Shown: piece by piece, positions 26,474-35,491 of the stretch
How the letters are laid out: each line of letters begins with the position of its first letter
How positions within the stretch are numbered: position 1 is the stretch's first letter
NCBI RefSeq assembly: GCF_004217175.1
Contig: NZ_SHKI01000003.1
Span: 186,697 to 250,696 of the forward strand
Reading direction: 5' to 3'
Source of the DNA: Leucobacter luti
GTDB lineage: Bacteria > Actinomycetota > Actinomycetes > Actinomycetales > Microbacteriaceae
Length of the DNA: 64,000 bases
Notes under the pieces: generated by a model
Databases searched by the model: none
What the model was told of the DNA's origin: nothing
Seen by the model: the letters and a program-made list of their open reading frames with translations, nothing else
Position numbers and translations under genes: made by a program

Positions 26474-27249
26474 TTCGCGCCTCCCTGCGTGGTGAGATCC
26501 GTGCTCGCGTCCACGTTCGCGTGGACGAGTGGTTGCCCCTCAAGGTCGACGCCACCGACGAACTCACCGTTGCGGAGCCAGCGCCGTTCGCCGACGGCGA
26601 CGACACGGTCGACGAAGATTCCGGGGGTGACCACCGTTTCTGGGTCGATCGCGCCGAGCTCAACCAGTTCGTCAACCTGCACGATCGTGGTCTGTGCCGC
26701 GGTCGCCATGATCGGACCAAAGTTGCGGGCGGTCTCGCGATACACGAGGTTGCCCCAGCGGTCAGCCGCCCGCGCACTCACGAGCGCGAAGTCTGCTCGG
26801 ATCGGGTACTCAAGGGCGTACACGCGGCCTTCGATCTCCCGCGTCTCCTTCCCCTCGGCAAGCTGCGTGCCGACCCCGGTGGGCGTGTAAAAGGCGCCAA
26901 TGCCCGCCCCGGCTGCCCTAATCCGCTCGGCGAGGTTCCCCTGGGGCACAAGCTCAAGCTCGATCGCGCCCTCGCGGTAGAGCCCGTCGAACACCCAGGA
27001 GTCTGACTGGCGCGGGAAGGAGCAGATGATCTTGCGCACCCGGCGCTTAGCCAGCAGCGCCGCGAGCCCCACGTCGCCGTTGCCGGCGTTGTTGTTCACG
27101 ATGGTGAGCTCGCTCGCGCCCTGCTCAATCAACGCGTCGATCAGCTCGACCGGCTGCCCGGCTCGGCCGAACCCCCCGATCATCACGGTCGCCCCGTCAT
27201 GGATCCCCGATACCGCCGCCTCGACGGACGTGACGGTCTTGTCAATCAT
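26470..27249 (-). CDS. pcaI: 3-oxoadipate CoA-transferase subunit A
   Basis: A 259-residue alpha subunit and first gene of pcaIJF. The CoA-transferase signature IGGFGRAGQPVELIDALIEQG is followed by LTIVNNNAGNG. The ATG at 27249 has GGAGG upstream, while the longer open frame is antisense to the MFS gene. A dyad TTCGTAATGCGAA lies about 50 bp upstream and is nearly identical to the one before the SsuA-like gene. Confidence 0.92.
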   Translation of the reverse strand: MIDKTVTSVEAAVSGIHDGATVMIGGFGRAGQPVELIDALIEQGASELTIVNNNAGNGDVGLAALLAKRRVRKIICSFPRQSDSWVFDGLYREGAIELELVPQGNLAERIRAAGAGIGAFYTPTGVGTQLAEGKETREIEGRVYALEYPIRADFALVSARAADRWGNLVYRETARNFGPIMATAAQTTIVQVDELVELGAIDPETVVTPGIFVDRVVAVGERRWLRNGEFVGGVDLEGQPLVHANVDASTDLTTQGGAK

Positions 27250-27298
27250 CCGCTGCCTCCTCGCCCCGGAACGTCGCGCGATACCGCGCGAGAGATAA

Positions 27299-27331
27299 TT
27301 CGTAATGCGAAAAATACTTCGCTTCTCGCAT
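27299..27331 (-). promoter_or_regulatory. Operator region of pcaIJF
   Basis: TTCGTAATGCGAA (27299-27311) overlaps a second dyad, GCGAA-N6-TTCGC (27307-27322), and an outer one, ATGCGA-N15-TCGCAT (27305-27331). The first differs at one base from TTCGCAATGCGAA at 28817. An IclR-type binder is plausible. Confidence 0.6.
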
Positions 27332-27387
27332 ATCCTACGGGATTGTCCAGCTGCCCGCACCCGTCCGCCGTGCGATAGGGTCCAGGC

Positions 27388-28620
27388 GTGACCAGACACC
27401 AGCTCGCCGCAGCACGCCCCTGGGGGCTGCTCTTCGTGGCGGTCTGCCTCGTGGCGGTCAACATGAGGATGACCATCACCGGGGTCGGGCCACTCCTTGA
27501 GCAGATCGCCGCAGACCAGAGCGTGAGCCCCGCCGTACTCGGCGGGCTTGCGTCGGTGCCACTGCTCACCTGGGCCCTCGTGTCGCCGCTCGCGCACGGC
27601 CTCAGCATGAGGATCGGCCTGTCGCGCGCCGTCACTTGGTCCCTCATCGCCCTGATGGTCGGTACCGTCTGGCGCTCGCTCCCCGGCGGGCCACCCAACC
27701 TCTGGCTGGGTACGGCGCTGATCGGAGCCGCGCTCGCGATCGGAAACGTACTGCTCCCCGCGGTCATCCGACGTGATTTCAGCACGCGCGTGCCCCTCGT
27801 TATGGGCGTCTACACCGCACTCCTCGGCGGACTCGGTGCGGTATCGGCCGGCCTCGTTGTGCCAATCGCGCGGATTGACACGGGTGCCGGCGAACTCGGG
27901 TGGCGCGTAGCGCTCCTCACCACCGGGGCGCTCATTCCGATTGCGCTTGTCGTGTGGATCGCGGCAACCCGCACCCCGGGAGGTCGGCCGGTACCCGCTC
28001 CGGACTCGGTGGCGGCGCCCGCAGGTCTCCCCCCGCGCTCGGGCCGAGGGATCTGGCGCGATCCAGTGGCCTGGTGGGTGGCGGCCTACATGGGACTGCA
28101 GGCGGCGCTGTTCTACATGATCTCAACCTGGCTCGCCCCGATCGCCACCACTGCCGGGCGCTCCGCGGTCGAAGCAGGAGTCGAAGTGATGCTCTACCAG
28201 GTGGTCGCGATCGGCGGTTCCCTGCTCGTCCCGTTGCTGTATCGCGGCAACCTCAAGAAATGGGTGCCGGCGCTCATTCCAGCGGTGATCGCCGGAGCGT
28301 TCGCGGGCTTCGTTTTCACCCCCGCGGCACCCCTGCCCTGGATCCTCGTGGGCGGGGCTGCTTCGGGCGCCTCCCTCAGCCTCTCACTGCTCTTCATGGC
28401 CACCAAGGCGCCCGATCACTCGTCCGCGAGCGCGCTCTCCGGCATGGCCCAGTCGGTGGGGTACCTCATCGCGGCGGCCGGCCCTATCGCGTTTGGCGCC
28501 GCGCACGAGGCGACCGGAGACTGGCTGGCGCCGCTGATACTGCTCCTCGCCGTCGGAGCAGCTCAGCTGATCGCCGGAATCGTGCTCGGTCGCGATCGCT
28601 TGGTGTTCGAGCGGGCGTAA
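27388..28620 (+). CDS. MFS transporter, CynX/NimT family
   Basis: A 410-residue permease with about 12 membrane helices. The N-terminal AVNMRMTITGVGPLLEQI and the A-like loop around SMRIGLSRAV place it in the CynX/NimT (cyanate, 2-nitroimidazole) branch of the major facilitator superfamily. It uses GTG and diverges from pcaI, so it may share the pcaI operator and carry an organic acid. The 240 bp after it contain only the SsuA-like promoter. Confidence 0.85.
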   Translation: MTRHQLAAARPWGLLFVAVCLVAVNMRMTITGVGPLLEQIAADQSVSPAVLGGLASVPLLTWALVSPLAHGLSMRIGLSRAVTWSLIALMVGTVWRSLPGGPPNLWLGTALIGAALAIGNVLLPAVIRRDFSTRVPLVMGVYTALLGGLGAVSAGLVVPIARIDTGAGELGWRVALLTTGALIPIALVVWIAATRTPGGRPVPAPDSVAAPAGLPPRSGRGIWRDPVAWWVAAYMGLQAALFYMISTWLAPIATTAGRSAVEAGVEVMLYQVVAIGGSLLVPLLYRGNLKKWVPALIPAVIAGAFAGFVFTPAAPLPWILVGGAASGASLSLSLLFMATKAPDHSSASALSGMAQSVGYLIAAAGPIAFGAAHEATGDWLAPLILLLAVGAAQLIAGIVLGRDRLVFERA

Positions 28621-28769
28621 CTCGGAGGCGCGCACGCCCCCCCACTCGCCACCCCACGGGCCTCAGCCCTGACGGCAGCTCCTCATCTCGCGCAGCACCG
28701 CGGGATTCGAGGCTTGAGTGCCACCGCCGGCGAGGGGCGGCGGAGCGCAGCCAGACTGACCATGAATCT

Positions 28770-28834
28770 TTGACATCCGCGCGCTACCCAGGATAGTTTC
28801 GCTATGGGCAATTCTTTTCGCAATGCGAATTGCC
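28770..28834 (+). promoter_or_regulatory. Promoter and nested dyads of the SsuABC-like operon
   Basis: TTGACA (28770-28775) with TAGTTT (28794-28799) at 18 bp or GATAGT at 16 bp forms the promoter. Just downstream, GGCAATTC-N12-GAATTGCC (28807-28834) encloses TTCGCAATGCGAA (28817-28829). A protein bound there would block transcription. Confidence 0.7.
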
Positions 28835-28860
28835 GCAAGTTTACGTTCAAAGGAGAACCC

Positions 28861-29826
28861 ATGCGATCCCCAATCCCCGCGCTCGCACTCGTCGCGGCAG
28901 CCGCGCTCGCGCTGAGCGCCTGCAGCGGCAGCTCATCCCCGGCACCGTCTGAGGACACCGACGGACTCACCCCGATCACGGTCGGCGTGATGCCGATCGT
29001 CGATGTCGCAGCAATATATGTGGGCGTCGAACAGGGGTTCTTTGAGGAAGAGGGCCTTGATGTCTCCCTCGAACTCGCGCAGGGGGGAGCGGCAATCGTC
29101 CCCGCCGTCGTCTCTGGTGACTACCAGTTTGGTTTCAGTAACGTCACTTCACTCCTGCTCGGGGTGTCAAACGGGGTCCCGATCCAGGCCGTAAGCGCCG
29201 CGAACTTCACCACCGGGAGCGATCCGGATATCGGCGCTGTCGTCGTGCCCGAGGGATCACCGATCACGACCGCGGCGGATCTTGCCGGGAAGACCGTCGC
29301 CGTAAACACCTTGAACAACATTGGCGATTCGACCGTGCGCAACGTGGTCGAGAAGGATGGCGGAGACCCGGCGAAGATCCAATTCACCGAGATGGGCTTC
29401 CCTGATATGCCCGCGGCGATCGCCTCAGAGCAGGTTGACGCAGCCTGGATCCTCGCCCCACACCTCACCCGCGCCGTGGCGGAGGGCGCCCGGGTGATCT
29501 CCTGGAACTACGCGGAAACCGACCCCGATCTCATGATCTCCGCGTATTTCACGAGCACCCCGTACGCGGCCGAGCACCCCGAGATCGTTGAGTCGTTTAC
29601 CTCGGCGATGCGAAAGTCCCTTGAGTACGCCGACGCGAACCCCGATGTCACTCGGGCCACGCTGGACTCCTACACGGAGATCGACCCGGAGATCAAGGAA
29701 ACGATGACGCTCCCCCGGTTCAAGCCAGACATCAACACCGAGAGCGTGCAGCTCCTGGCAGATCTCGCGCTGCGCTACGGCATGGTTGACGAGGCAATCG
29801 ACGTTTCGCAGCTGCTGCCACGATGA
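28861..29826 (+). CDS. ABC transporter substrate-binding lipoprotein, SsuA/NMT1-like
   Basis: A 321-residue binding protein. The signal peptide ends in LSAC (Cys21), so it is lipid-anchored. TVGVMPIVDVAAIYVGVEQGFFEEEGLDVSLEL and DLAGKTVAVNTLNNIGDSTV are typical of the NMT1/THI5/SsuA family that binds sulfonates, nitrate, pyrimidine precursors or aromatic acids. The ATG at 28861 has AAGGAGA; the ATG at 28804 lies in the operator region. It begins a four-gene operon with overlapping starts. The ligand is unknown, but the neighbouring P450 and pca genes suggest an aromatic acid. Confidence 0.88.
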   Translation: MRSPIPALALVAAAALALSACSGSSSPAPSEDTDGLTPITVGVMPIVDVAAIYVGVEQGFFEEEGLDVSLELAQGGAAIVPAVVSGDYQFGFSNVTSLLLGVSNGVPIQAVSAANFTTGSDPDIGAVVVPEGSPITTAADLAGKTVAVNTLNNIGDSTVRNVVEKDGGDPAKIQFTEMGFPDMPAAIASEQVDAAWILAPHLTRAVAEGARVISWNYAETDPDLMISAYFTSTPYAAEHPEIVESFTSAMRKSLEYADANPDVTRATLDSYTEIDPEIKETMTLPRFKPDINTESVQLLADLALRYGMVDEAIDVSQLLPR

Positions 29827-30635
29827 CCACGACTACCGTCCGCGACGCCTCCGTTCGGCGAATACCCGACTGGGTACTCGGCGCCGCTGGAGTCCTCGCG
29901 CTCCTCATCGTTCTTGAGCTGCTCCCACAGCTCGGGATGGTCGACGCCCGGTACTTGCCCCCAGTCTCCGAAATGCTCGGCGCGCTGTTCGCAATCGCGA
30001 CGACGTCGACCTTCTGGATCGCGCTCGGCCAGACCCTCCTCACCTGGCTGATCGGCCTCGGCATCTCGCTGCTCGCCGGGGTTGGCATCGGCGTGCTGCT
30101 CGGCACGGTGGGCTGGCTGCGCGAGTACACGGCGTCAACCATCGAGTTCTTGCGGCCGGTGCCGTCGGTCGCGCTGATCCCCGTCGCGGTGCTACTCCTC
30201 GGCACCGGGATGCCGTCCACCCTGCTGCTCGTGGTGTACGCCAGCTTCTGGCAGATCCTGATGCAGGTGATGGCGGGGGTCCAAGACATCGACCCGGTCG
30301 CTTCCGACACCGCACGCTCGTACCGCTTCAGGCCCCTCACCCGCATTCGCTCGGTCGTCTGGCCTACGACACTCCCGTTCGCGATGACCGGGCTGCGGCT
30401 GGCGGCGTCCGTCGCGCTCATCCTCACCGTCACCGTCACCGGCGAGCTTCTCATCAGCGGCGACGGTATCGGCGGCAGGCTCGCACTCGCTCGCGAGTCT
30501 GGCGCAGTCGCGCCGATGTACGCCTACGTAATCGTGGCAGGCGCCCTCGGGGTCATCGTGAACGTCATTGCGCGGGCCACCGAGCGGCGCACACTCTCCT
30601 GGCACCCCTCGATCCGAACGGAGGCGCACGCATGA
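29823..30635 (+). CDS. ABC transporter permease, SsuC-like
   Basis: A 270-residue inner-membrane permease with about six helices. The cytoplasmic EAA-like loop DTARSYRFRPLTRIRSVVWPTTLPFAMTGLRL contacts the ATPase. It overlaps the binding-protein gene and the next permease gene by ATGA. Having two permease genes suggests a heterodimeric membrane pore. Confidence 0.88.
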   Translation: MTTTTVRDASVRRIPDWVLGAAGVLALLIVLELLPQLGMVDARYLPPVSEMLGALFAIATTSTFWIALGQTLLTWLIGLGISLLAGVGIGVLLGTVGWLREYTASTIEFLRPVPSVALIPVAVLLLGTGMPSTLLLVVYASFWQILMQVMAGVQDIDPVASDTARSYRFRPLTRIRSVVWPTTLPFAMTGLRLAASVALILTVTVTGELLISGDGIGGRLALARESGAVAPMYAYVIVAGALGVIVNVIARATERRTLSWHPSIRTEAHA

Positions 30636-31480
30636 CCACCACCACCCTCCGCACCATCGCGCAACGCGGCAGCGGGGCGAAAGCCCGGAGCGCAATGAGG
30701 CGCGCAGCCGCGCTCCTCGCGCTTCCGGCGATCCTCGTCGCGCTCTGGTGGTTCGGATCCGCCGGCAGTACCAATTACCTCAACCCCCCGCTCTCGACCA
30801 CGATCGCTGAGTTTTGGCCCACCTGGTTTGGTGGCGAGGATTTCATGGCGACCCGGTTCATGCGCGACGTTGTGCCGAGCGTGCTCCGTATCCTCGCAGG
30901 ATACACACTCGCACTGGTGGCGGGGATCGTCCTCGGGATCACGGTGGGCACCTCGCGGCGCATCCGGGCAACAGTCGAACCGGTGCTCGAGTTTTTCCGC
31001 GCCATTCCCCCGCCGGTGCTCGTCCCCATCTTCATGCTCTTCATGGGAATCGGCGACGGCATGAAGATCGCGGTCATCGCAATCGGGTGCCTCTGGCCCA
31101 TCCTCCTGAACACCGTCGAGGGCGTCCGTGCGATCGATCCGGTGCTCCGCGACACCGCGCGCAGCTACCGTTTCTCACGCTGGGGAACCCTGCGCCGTGT
31201 CACACTTCCCGGCGCGAGCCCCCAGATCGTCACGGGCGCGCGGCAGGCGCTCTCGATCGGCATCATCCTGATGGTGATCAGCGAGATGTTCGCCGCAAAG
31301 GACGGGCTCGGGTTCACGATCGTCCAGTTCCAGCGGAGCTTCGCCATCCCACAGATGTGGGGCGGGGTGATCCTGCTCGGGGTGCTCGGCGCCCTCCTCT
31401 CCCTAGTGTTCCGAGTGATCTCGGGCTCAGTACTCACGTGGTACCACGGGTACCTCCAGACGCAACGCGAAGGTGCATGA
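30632..31480 (+). CDS. ABC transporter permease, SsuC-like (second subunit)
   Basis: A 282-residue permease similar to the preceding one. The coupling loop is DTARSYRFSRWGTLRRVTLPGASPQIVTGARQAL. The N-terminus has about 25 basic residues before the first helix. The stop codon lies next to the ATPase start. Most SsuABC systems use one permease gene, so the pair is a feature of this subfamily. Confidence 0.88.
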   Translation: MTTTTLRTIAQRGSGAKARSAMRRAAALLALPAILVALWWFGSAGSTNYLNPPLSTTIAEFWPTWFGGEDFMATRFMRDVVPSVLRILAGYTLALVAGIVLGITVGTSRRIRATVEPVLEFFRAIPPPVLVPIFMLFMGIGDGMKIAVIAIGCLWPILLNTVEGVRAIDPVLRDTARSYRFSRWGTLRRVTLPGASPQIVTGARQALSIGIILMVISEMFAAKDGLGFTIVQFQRSFAIPQMWGGVILLGVLGALLSLVFRVISGSVLTWYHGYLQTQREGA

Positions 31481-31481
31481 C

Positions 31482-32312
31482 ATGTCAATGATTCCCCCCG
31501 CAGGCTCAGCCACGCTCGAAGTACGCGCGCTCAGCAAGACCTACACCGGACGAGGCGAGCCGGTTGAGGCGATCCGGCAGCTCGACTTCAAGATCAGCGC
31601 GGGCGAGCTCGTTTGCATCGTCGGTCCGTCCGGAGCGGGCAAGACCACGCTGTTGCGCTGTCTCGCGGGTCTCCTCACGCCGAGCTCCGGCGAGATCGTG
31701 CTCGCTGGCACGACGATCTCCGGCCCCCCACCAGGCCTCGCCGTTGTGCTGCAGGAGTACGGCCGCTCACTGTTCCCGTGGCTCACGGTCGCCGAGAACA
31801 TCGAGCTTCCACTCAAGGAAAAGCGGATTCCCCGCTCCCGCCGTCTCGAACTCGTCGCCGAAGCGCTCGCCGCGGTCTCGCTTGCCGGCGAGGGTGAGAA
31901 GTATCCGTGGCAGCTCTCCGGCGGCATGCAGCAGCGCGTCGCGATCGCGCGCGCCGTCGCCTACGAGCCCCAGGTCCTCCTCATGGATGAGCCGTTCGCG
32001 GCGGTAGACGCGCAGACGCGGTTCGAGCTCGAAGACCTGGTGCGGTCGCTGTGGGAGCGGCTCGGGGTCACAGTGGTGTTCGTGACGCACGACATCGACG
32101 AGGCGATCTATCTCGGCGAGCGCGTCCTGGTCCTCTCGGGGCGCCCCACCGTGATTTTCGAGGACGTCCACGTCAACCTCGGCGCGCAGCGCTCCCAGAT
32201 CGAAACGCGCAGCGACGCCGAGTTCGCGCGGCTGCGCACCCACGTGTACGAGCTCGTTCAGGCCGCGAAGCACGGGGCACGGACGGTCGCGGAGGCGCAC
32301 ATCAGTCACTGA
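31482..32312 (+). CDS. ABC transporter ATP-binding protein, SsuB-like
   Basis: A 276-residue ATPase of the nitrate/sulfonate/taurine group. Walker A is IVGPSGAGKTTLLRCLAGLL, the signature LSGGMQQRVAIARAVAY, Walker B VLLMDEPFAAVDAQTR, and the H-loop VVFVTHDIDEAIYLGERVLVLSG. ATG 31482 is preferred, with GTG 31473 as an alternative that would overlap the permease. Its 3' end overlaps the 3' end of the convergent P450 fusion gene by 11 bp. Confidence 0.9.
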   Translation: MSMIPPAGSATLEVRALSKTYTGRGEPVEAIRQLDFKISAGELVCIVGPSGAGKTTLLRCLAGLLTPSSGEIVLAGTTISGPPPGLAVVLQEYGRSLFPWLTVAENIELPLKEKRIPRSRRLELVAEALAAVSLAGEGEKYPWQLSGGMQQRVAIARAVAYEPQVLLMDEPFAAVDAQTRFELEDLVRSLWERLGVTVVFVTHDIDEAIYLGERVLVLSGRPTVIFEDVHVNLGAQRSQIETRSDAEFARLRTHVYELVQAAKHGARTVAEAHISH

Positions 32313-35300
32313 GAGGAACCGCCGCAGCTGCGATCGCCGCGAGCACCCCGGACGCCCACTCGCGCGCCGCCTCCGTGACACTGAGTGGCCCGCCCGCGTC
32401 GTGCCGCCCGTACTCGCCCACTCGCGCAGCGCCGCAGGCGGTGAGCGCCTCATCCACGAGCTCGCTCCCGCGCGAGTAGGTCTTGTCGTAGCTGCGGTCG
32501 CCCATGCCGAACACCGCGTAACGAATCCCGGTGAGATCGGGCCGCGCCTCAACGAGCGCCCGGTGGAACGGCCGCGCAGAGGTTGGCACCTCACCGTCGC
32601 CGTAGGTCGAGCAGATGAGCAGGTGCATACGATCCGCGTCCAGGTCTTCGGGGGCGATCTCCGCGAGGTCGTGCACGCGCACGTCGGCACCCGGCGCGGC
32701 GCCGAGCACCTGCGCAAGCTCCTCCGAGACGAGCTCGGCCCCACCGGACTCGGTACCGAAGAGCACGGTGAGCGGCACCTCGGCGGCGAGCGCGTCTGCG
32801 CCGCCCTCGGGAACTGGCGGGAGGTCAAGCGTGAGGTCACCCGCCGCCGCGCGCAGCTCGGCGCGGGAGGCGAGCTTCGCGCGCTCGCGGCCGGGGGCCG
32901 CCGTGAGTCGTTCCCGGAGGTCGATGCGGCGCCACCCGTCAAAATCAGTTCCCGCCGCGCGCACGCGCGCCAGGAGTTTCGCTGCGGCGGCGCCGTCCTC
33001 TTCGACGGCAATCGCGCCGCTCGCGAGATCAGCGGCAACCGTCAGGGCGAGGTCCCGCGCGTCCGTGCGCTGGTCCGGGATCGTGCCGCGCGGGCCGCGC
33101 CGGAGCCACCCCGCCGTGTAGAGTCCCGGTTCCACCCGACCGTCAGGGTGGGCGCCTGGCTCGAGCGGGGTGTCCTCGGTACCTTCGAAGCCGATCGCGG
33201 TGATCACGTCGTCAGCGGGAAGAACACGCGACACCGAGGCTGCGTCGCCCGTGGACTCGATCGCGACTCCGGTCACACGATCCGCTCCCACTATCCGTGT
33301 GGGCGCTGCAGCAAACCACCACTCGACGCGCACGCGCGGTGTGCCGGCGGCGGTCTGGGCCGCTTCGCCCGCGGCAACCAGCTCTCGGACCGCATCGACC
33401 CTTGCATCGCGGGCCTGCTCAGGCAGCTCCGCGGCGCCGTGCACCACGTGGTGCACACCCGTGAGGCCCGCGAGCTCGCGCACCATCACTGGGTCGAACT
33501 TCGCCGCGCTCACCCCGCTCCGACCAACCAGGTGAATGGTCCGGACGGCACCCACGAGCGCATCGCGCGATGGGTCGTCCACGTCCGAACCGTCGAACTC
33601 CGCGGGATCCCGCGCCAGGAGGCGCACGACGTCCATCGCGACGTTCCCGTGCCCCAGCACCACCACGCGGGCTCCGAGCGGCGGCTGAGCGGGCTCGTCC
33701 GGGTGCTGCGTGAGCACGCGCGTCACCGCTCCCGCGCCGCGCACCCCGGGAAGGGTCGCCCCGGGCACCGGGAGTGGCCGGTCGCGGTGGAGCCCCGTCG
33801 CGAGCACCACCACGTCGAAGGCGGCGCGCAGTTCCGGTAGCGTCACGTCGCGTCCCAGCTGCGTCTCCCCGGTAAACCGCACCCCTTCAGCGAGGAAGAG
33901 CCGATCGAACTGCCGGGTCACCGATTTGGTTCCCTGGTGGTCCGGGGCGACGCCGTAGCGAACAAGCCCGTACGGTGTGGGAAGCGCGTCGAACACGTCG
34001 ATCGGCGCCGCGGGGAACGTGCGCCGCAGCGCCTGCGCCGAGAAGCTCCCGGAGGGCCCGGAGCCAACGATCGCGATCCTGGGCGCGGGGATCCCTGGCT
34101 CGGGCGCTTCCGTGTCGCCCTCCGCCCCCCGGGCCGCGGGAGCCATCTGCGCCGCACTGGCGGGTGCGGCTCCGGAGACGTCTTGCCCGCGAACCGCGGT
34201 CCAGCTCACGGGAAGCTTCGTCATTCCTCGGAACACCCAGCCGCCGATCTCCGGCGGATCTTCGGGGAGCACGCGCAACCCCTCGAGCGATTCAAAGAGT
34301 AGCGGCAGGCCGACGTCTGCAACCTGCGCCCGGGCAACCCAGGCTCCCAGGCAGACGTGCACACCCTTTCCAAAGGCGAGGTGGGGTTTCGATTCCCGGC
34401 GCAGGTCGAATTCTGGGGCGCGGTCCCAGATCTGCTCGTCCCGGTTTGCCGAGAGGATGCAGATCCCGAGCTTTGCACCGCTCGGGAGCCGCACTCCCGC
34501 AACGTCGACCGCGCGAGTGGTCTGCCGCGAGTAGAGCCCGATGGGCGCGACCCAGCGCAGGGACTCGTCGAATGCCGTGGACCACAGCGATCGGTCGGCC
34601 GCGACGGCCGCGCGCTGCTCGGGGTGGGTGAGCAGCGCCCACGCCGTGACCCCCAGCGCGTCGCGCGGTTCATTCAAACCGCCGCCGATCGTCATCTTCA
34701 CGTTCGCACGGATGCGATCAATGGGCATCTCGTAGTCGGGGATGCGCAGGAGCGTGGAGAGCAGCGTGTGGTCGGGGTGTTTCTGATGCCAGGCGAGCAT
34801 CTCGTCGAGCACCACGTCAACCTCGTCGAACGATCGCTTGCCGCGCGCCCACACCTCAGGATCGTCCGCGTAGTTGCCCGTCGCATCGATCATGGTCTGT
34901 GACCAGCGCTGCAGATCCTCCTGCGTCGCGTTGTAGAGCCCGATCACCTCCCGCAGGCTCTCTGCCGCGTAGGGCGCGGCGAAGTCCCAGATCAGGTCCG
35001 CGCCAGGCCCCTTGTCTACGAGCTCCGCCAGGTAGCGCTTGGCGTTCCTGTGGAACATTTCGGTCCAGGTGCGCTTCACCACTCCGGGGCGGAGCGCGGG
35101 CTGCCAGGCCTTGCGCTCGAGATAGTGTTCGGGATCATCTCGCCGCAGCATTGAGTGCCCCATAGCTCGGATCTGGAGCGAGTCGCGCTCGTTCGCCGAG
35201 AATACCTCCTGATCCAGTTCCGTCTGGTGGACCGCCTCGTACGATGTGATGAGGAACCGATTGACCGCCGGCACCCAGTGCACCCCGCCCTCTGCGCGGA

Positions 35301-35382
35301 GCCGCTCATAGATGAGAAACGGATCTCGGTAGAGCTCCGGAATCGTTACCCAGTCGGCGATCGGAGCCTCGATACCAGTCAT
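32302..35382 (-). CDS. Self-sufficient cytochrome P450: P450 - ferredoxin-reductase-like FAD domain - flavodoxin fusion
   Basis: A 1026-residue single chain. Residues 1-396 are a P450 with ESLR (273-276, ExxR) and heme loop FGKGVHVCLG (337-346, ligand Cys344). The I-helix reads GGGLNEPRD (233-241) in place of the usual acid-threonine pair, and the end GGWVFRGMTKLPVSW resembles, from memory, CYP255A (GcoA) aromatic O-demethylases. Residues 397-432 are an Ala/Pro linker. Residues 433-850 are an adrenodoxin-reductase/FprA-like module: FAD site IVGSGPSG (438-445), YGLVRYGVAPDH (471-482), NADPH site VLGHGNVAMD (575-584), GWLRRGPRGTIPDQ (758-771). Residues 868-1020 are a flavodoxin: FGTESGGAE (875-883), STYGDGE, GMGDRSYD. 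Electrons should pass NADPH-FAD-FMN-heme. It diverges from the HtaA/LysR pair; the substrate is probably a small aromatic. Confidence 0.9.
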   Translation of the reverse strand: MTGIEAPIADWVTIPELYRDPFLIYERLRAEGGVHWVPAVNRFLITSYEAVHQTELDQEVFSANERDSLQIRAMGHSMLRRDDPEHYLERKAWQPALRPGVVKRTWTEMFHRNAKRYLAELVDKGPGADLIWDFAAPYAAESLREVIGLYNATQEDLQRWSQTMIDATGNYADDPEVWARGKRSFDEVDVVLDEMLAWHQKHPDHTLLSTLLRIPDYEMPIDRIRANVKMTIGGGLNEPRDALGVTAWALLTHPEQRAAVAADRSLWSTAFDESLRWVAPIGLYSRQTTRAVDVAGVRLPSGAKLGICILSANRDEQIWDRAPEFDLRRESKPHLAFGKGVHVCLGAWVARAQVADVGLPLLFESLEGLRVLPEDPPEIGGWVFRGMTKLPVSWTAVRGQDVSGAAPASAAQMAPAARGAEGDTEAPEPGIPAPRIAIVGSGPSGSFSAQALRRTFPAAPIDVFDALPTPYGLVRYGVAPDHQGTKSVTRQFDRLFLAEGVRFTGETQLGRDVTLPELRAAFDVVVLATGLHRDRPLPVPGATLPGVRGAGAVTRVLTQHPDEPAQPPLGARVVVLGHGNVAMDVVRLLARDPAEFDGSDVDDPSRDALVGAVRTIHLVGRSGVSAAKFDPVMVRELAGLTGVHHVVHGAAELPEQARDARVDAVRELVAAGEAAQTAAGTPRVRVEWWFAAAPTRIVGADRVTGVAIESTGDAASVSRVLPADDVITAIGFEGTEDTPLEPGAHPDGRVEPGLYTAGWLRRGPRGTIPDQRTDARDLALTVAADLASGAIAVEEDGAAAAKLLARVRAAGTDFDGWRRIDLRERLTAAPGRERAKLASRAELRAAAGDLTLDLPPVPEGGADALAAEVPLTVLFGTESGGAELVSEELAQVLGAAPGADVRVHDLAEIAPEDLDADRMHLLICSTYGDGEVPTSARPFHRALVEARPDLTGIRYAVFGMGDRSYDKTYSRGSELVDEALTACGAARVGEYGRHDAGGPLSVTEAAREWASGVLAAIAAAAVPLSD

Positions 35383-35472
35383 GTCACGTCCTTGTGTTCG
35401 GCGGTTCGTTCCTACTTGCCCCGAGTATGCGCGGGATTCTTATTCAAGAAAAGCTCAATGTATTTCAGATCA

Positions 35473-35491
35473 AATTCGGTATTATCGAATT
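35473..35491 (+). promoter_or_regulatory. LysR-type dyad overlapping a leaderless promoter
   Basis: AATTCG-GTATTAT-CGAATT is a T-N11-A type dyad. It contains TATTAT (35480-35485), which fits a -10 box, and six bases later the ATG at 35492 follows, so the HtaA transcript could start at its own A. No good -35 is visible, as in activator-dependent promoters. The same 109-bp region must hold the P450 promoter. Confidence 0.7.
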
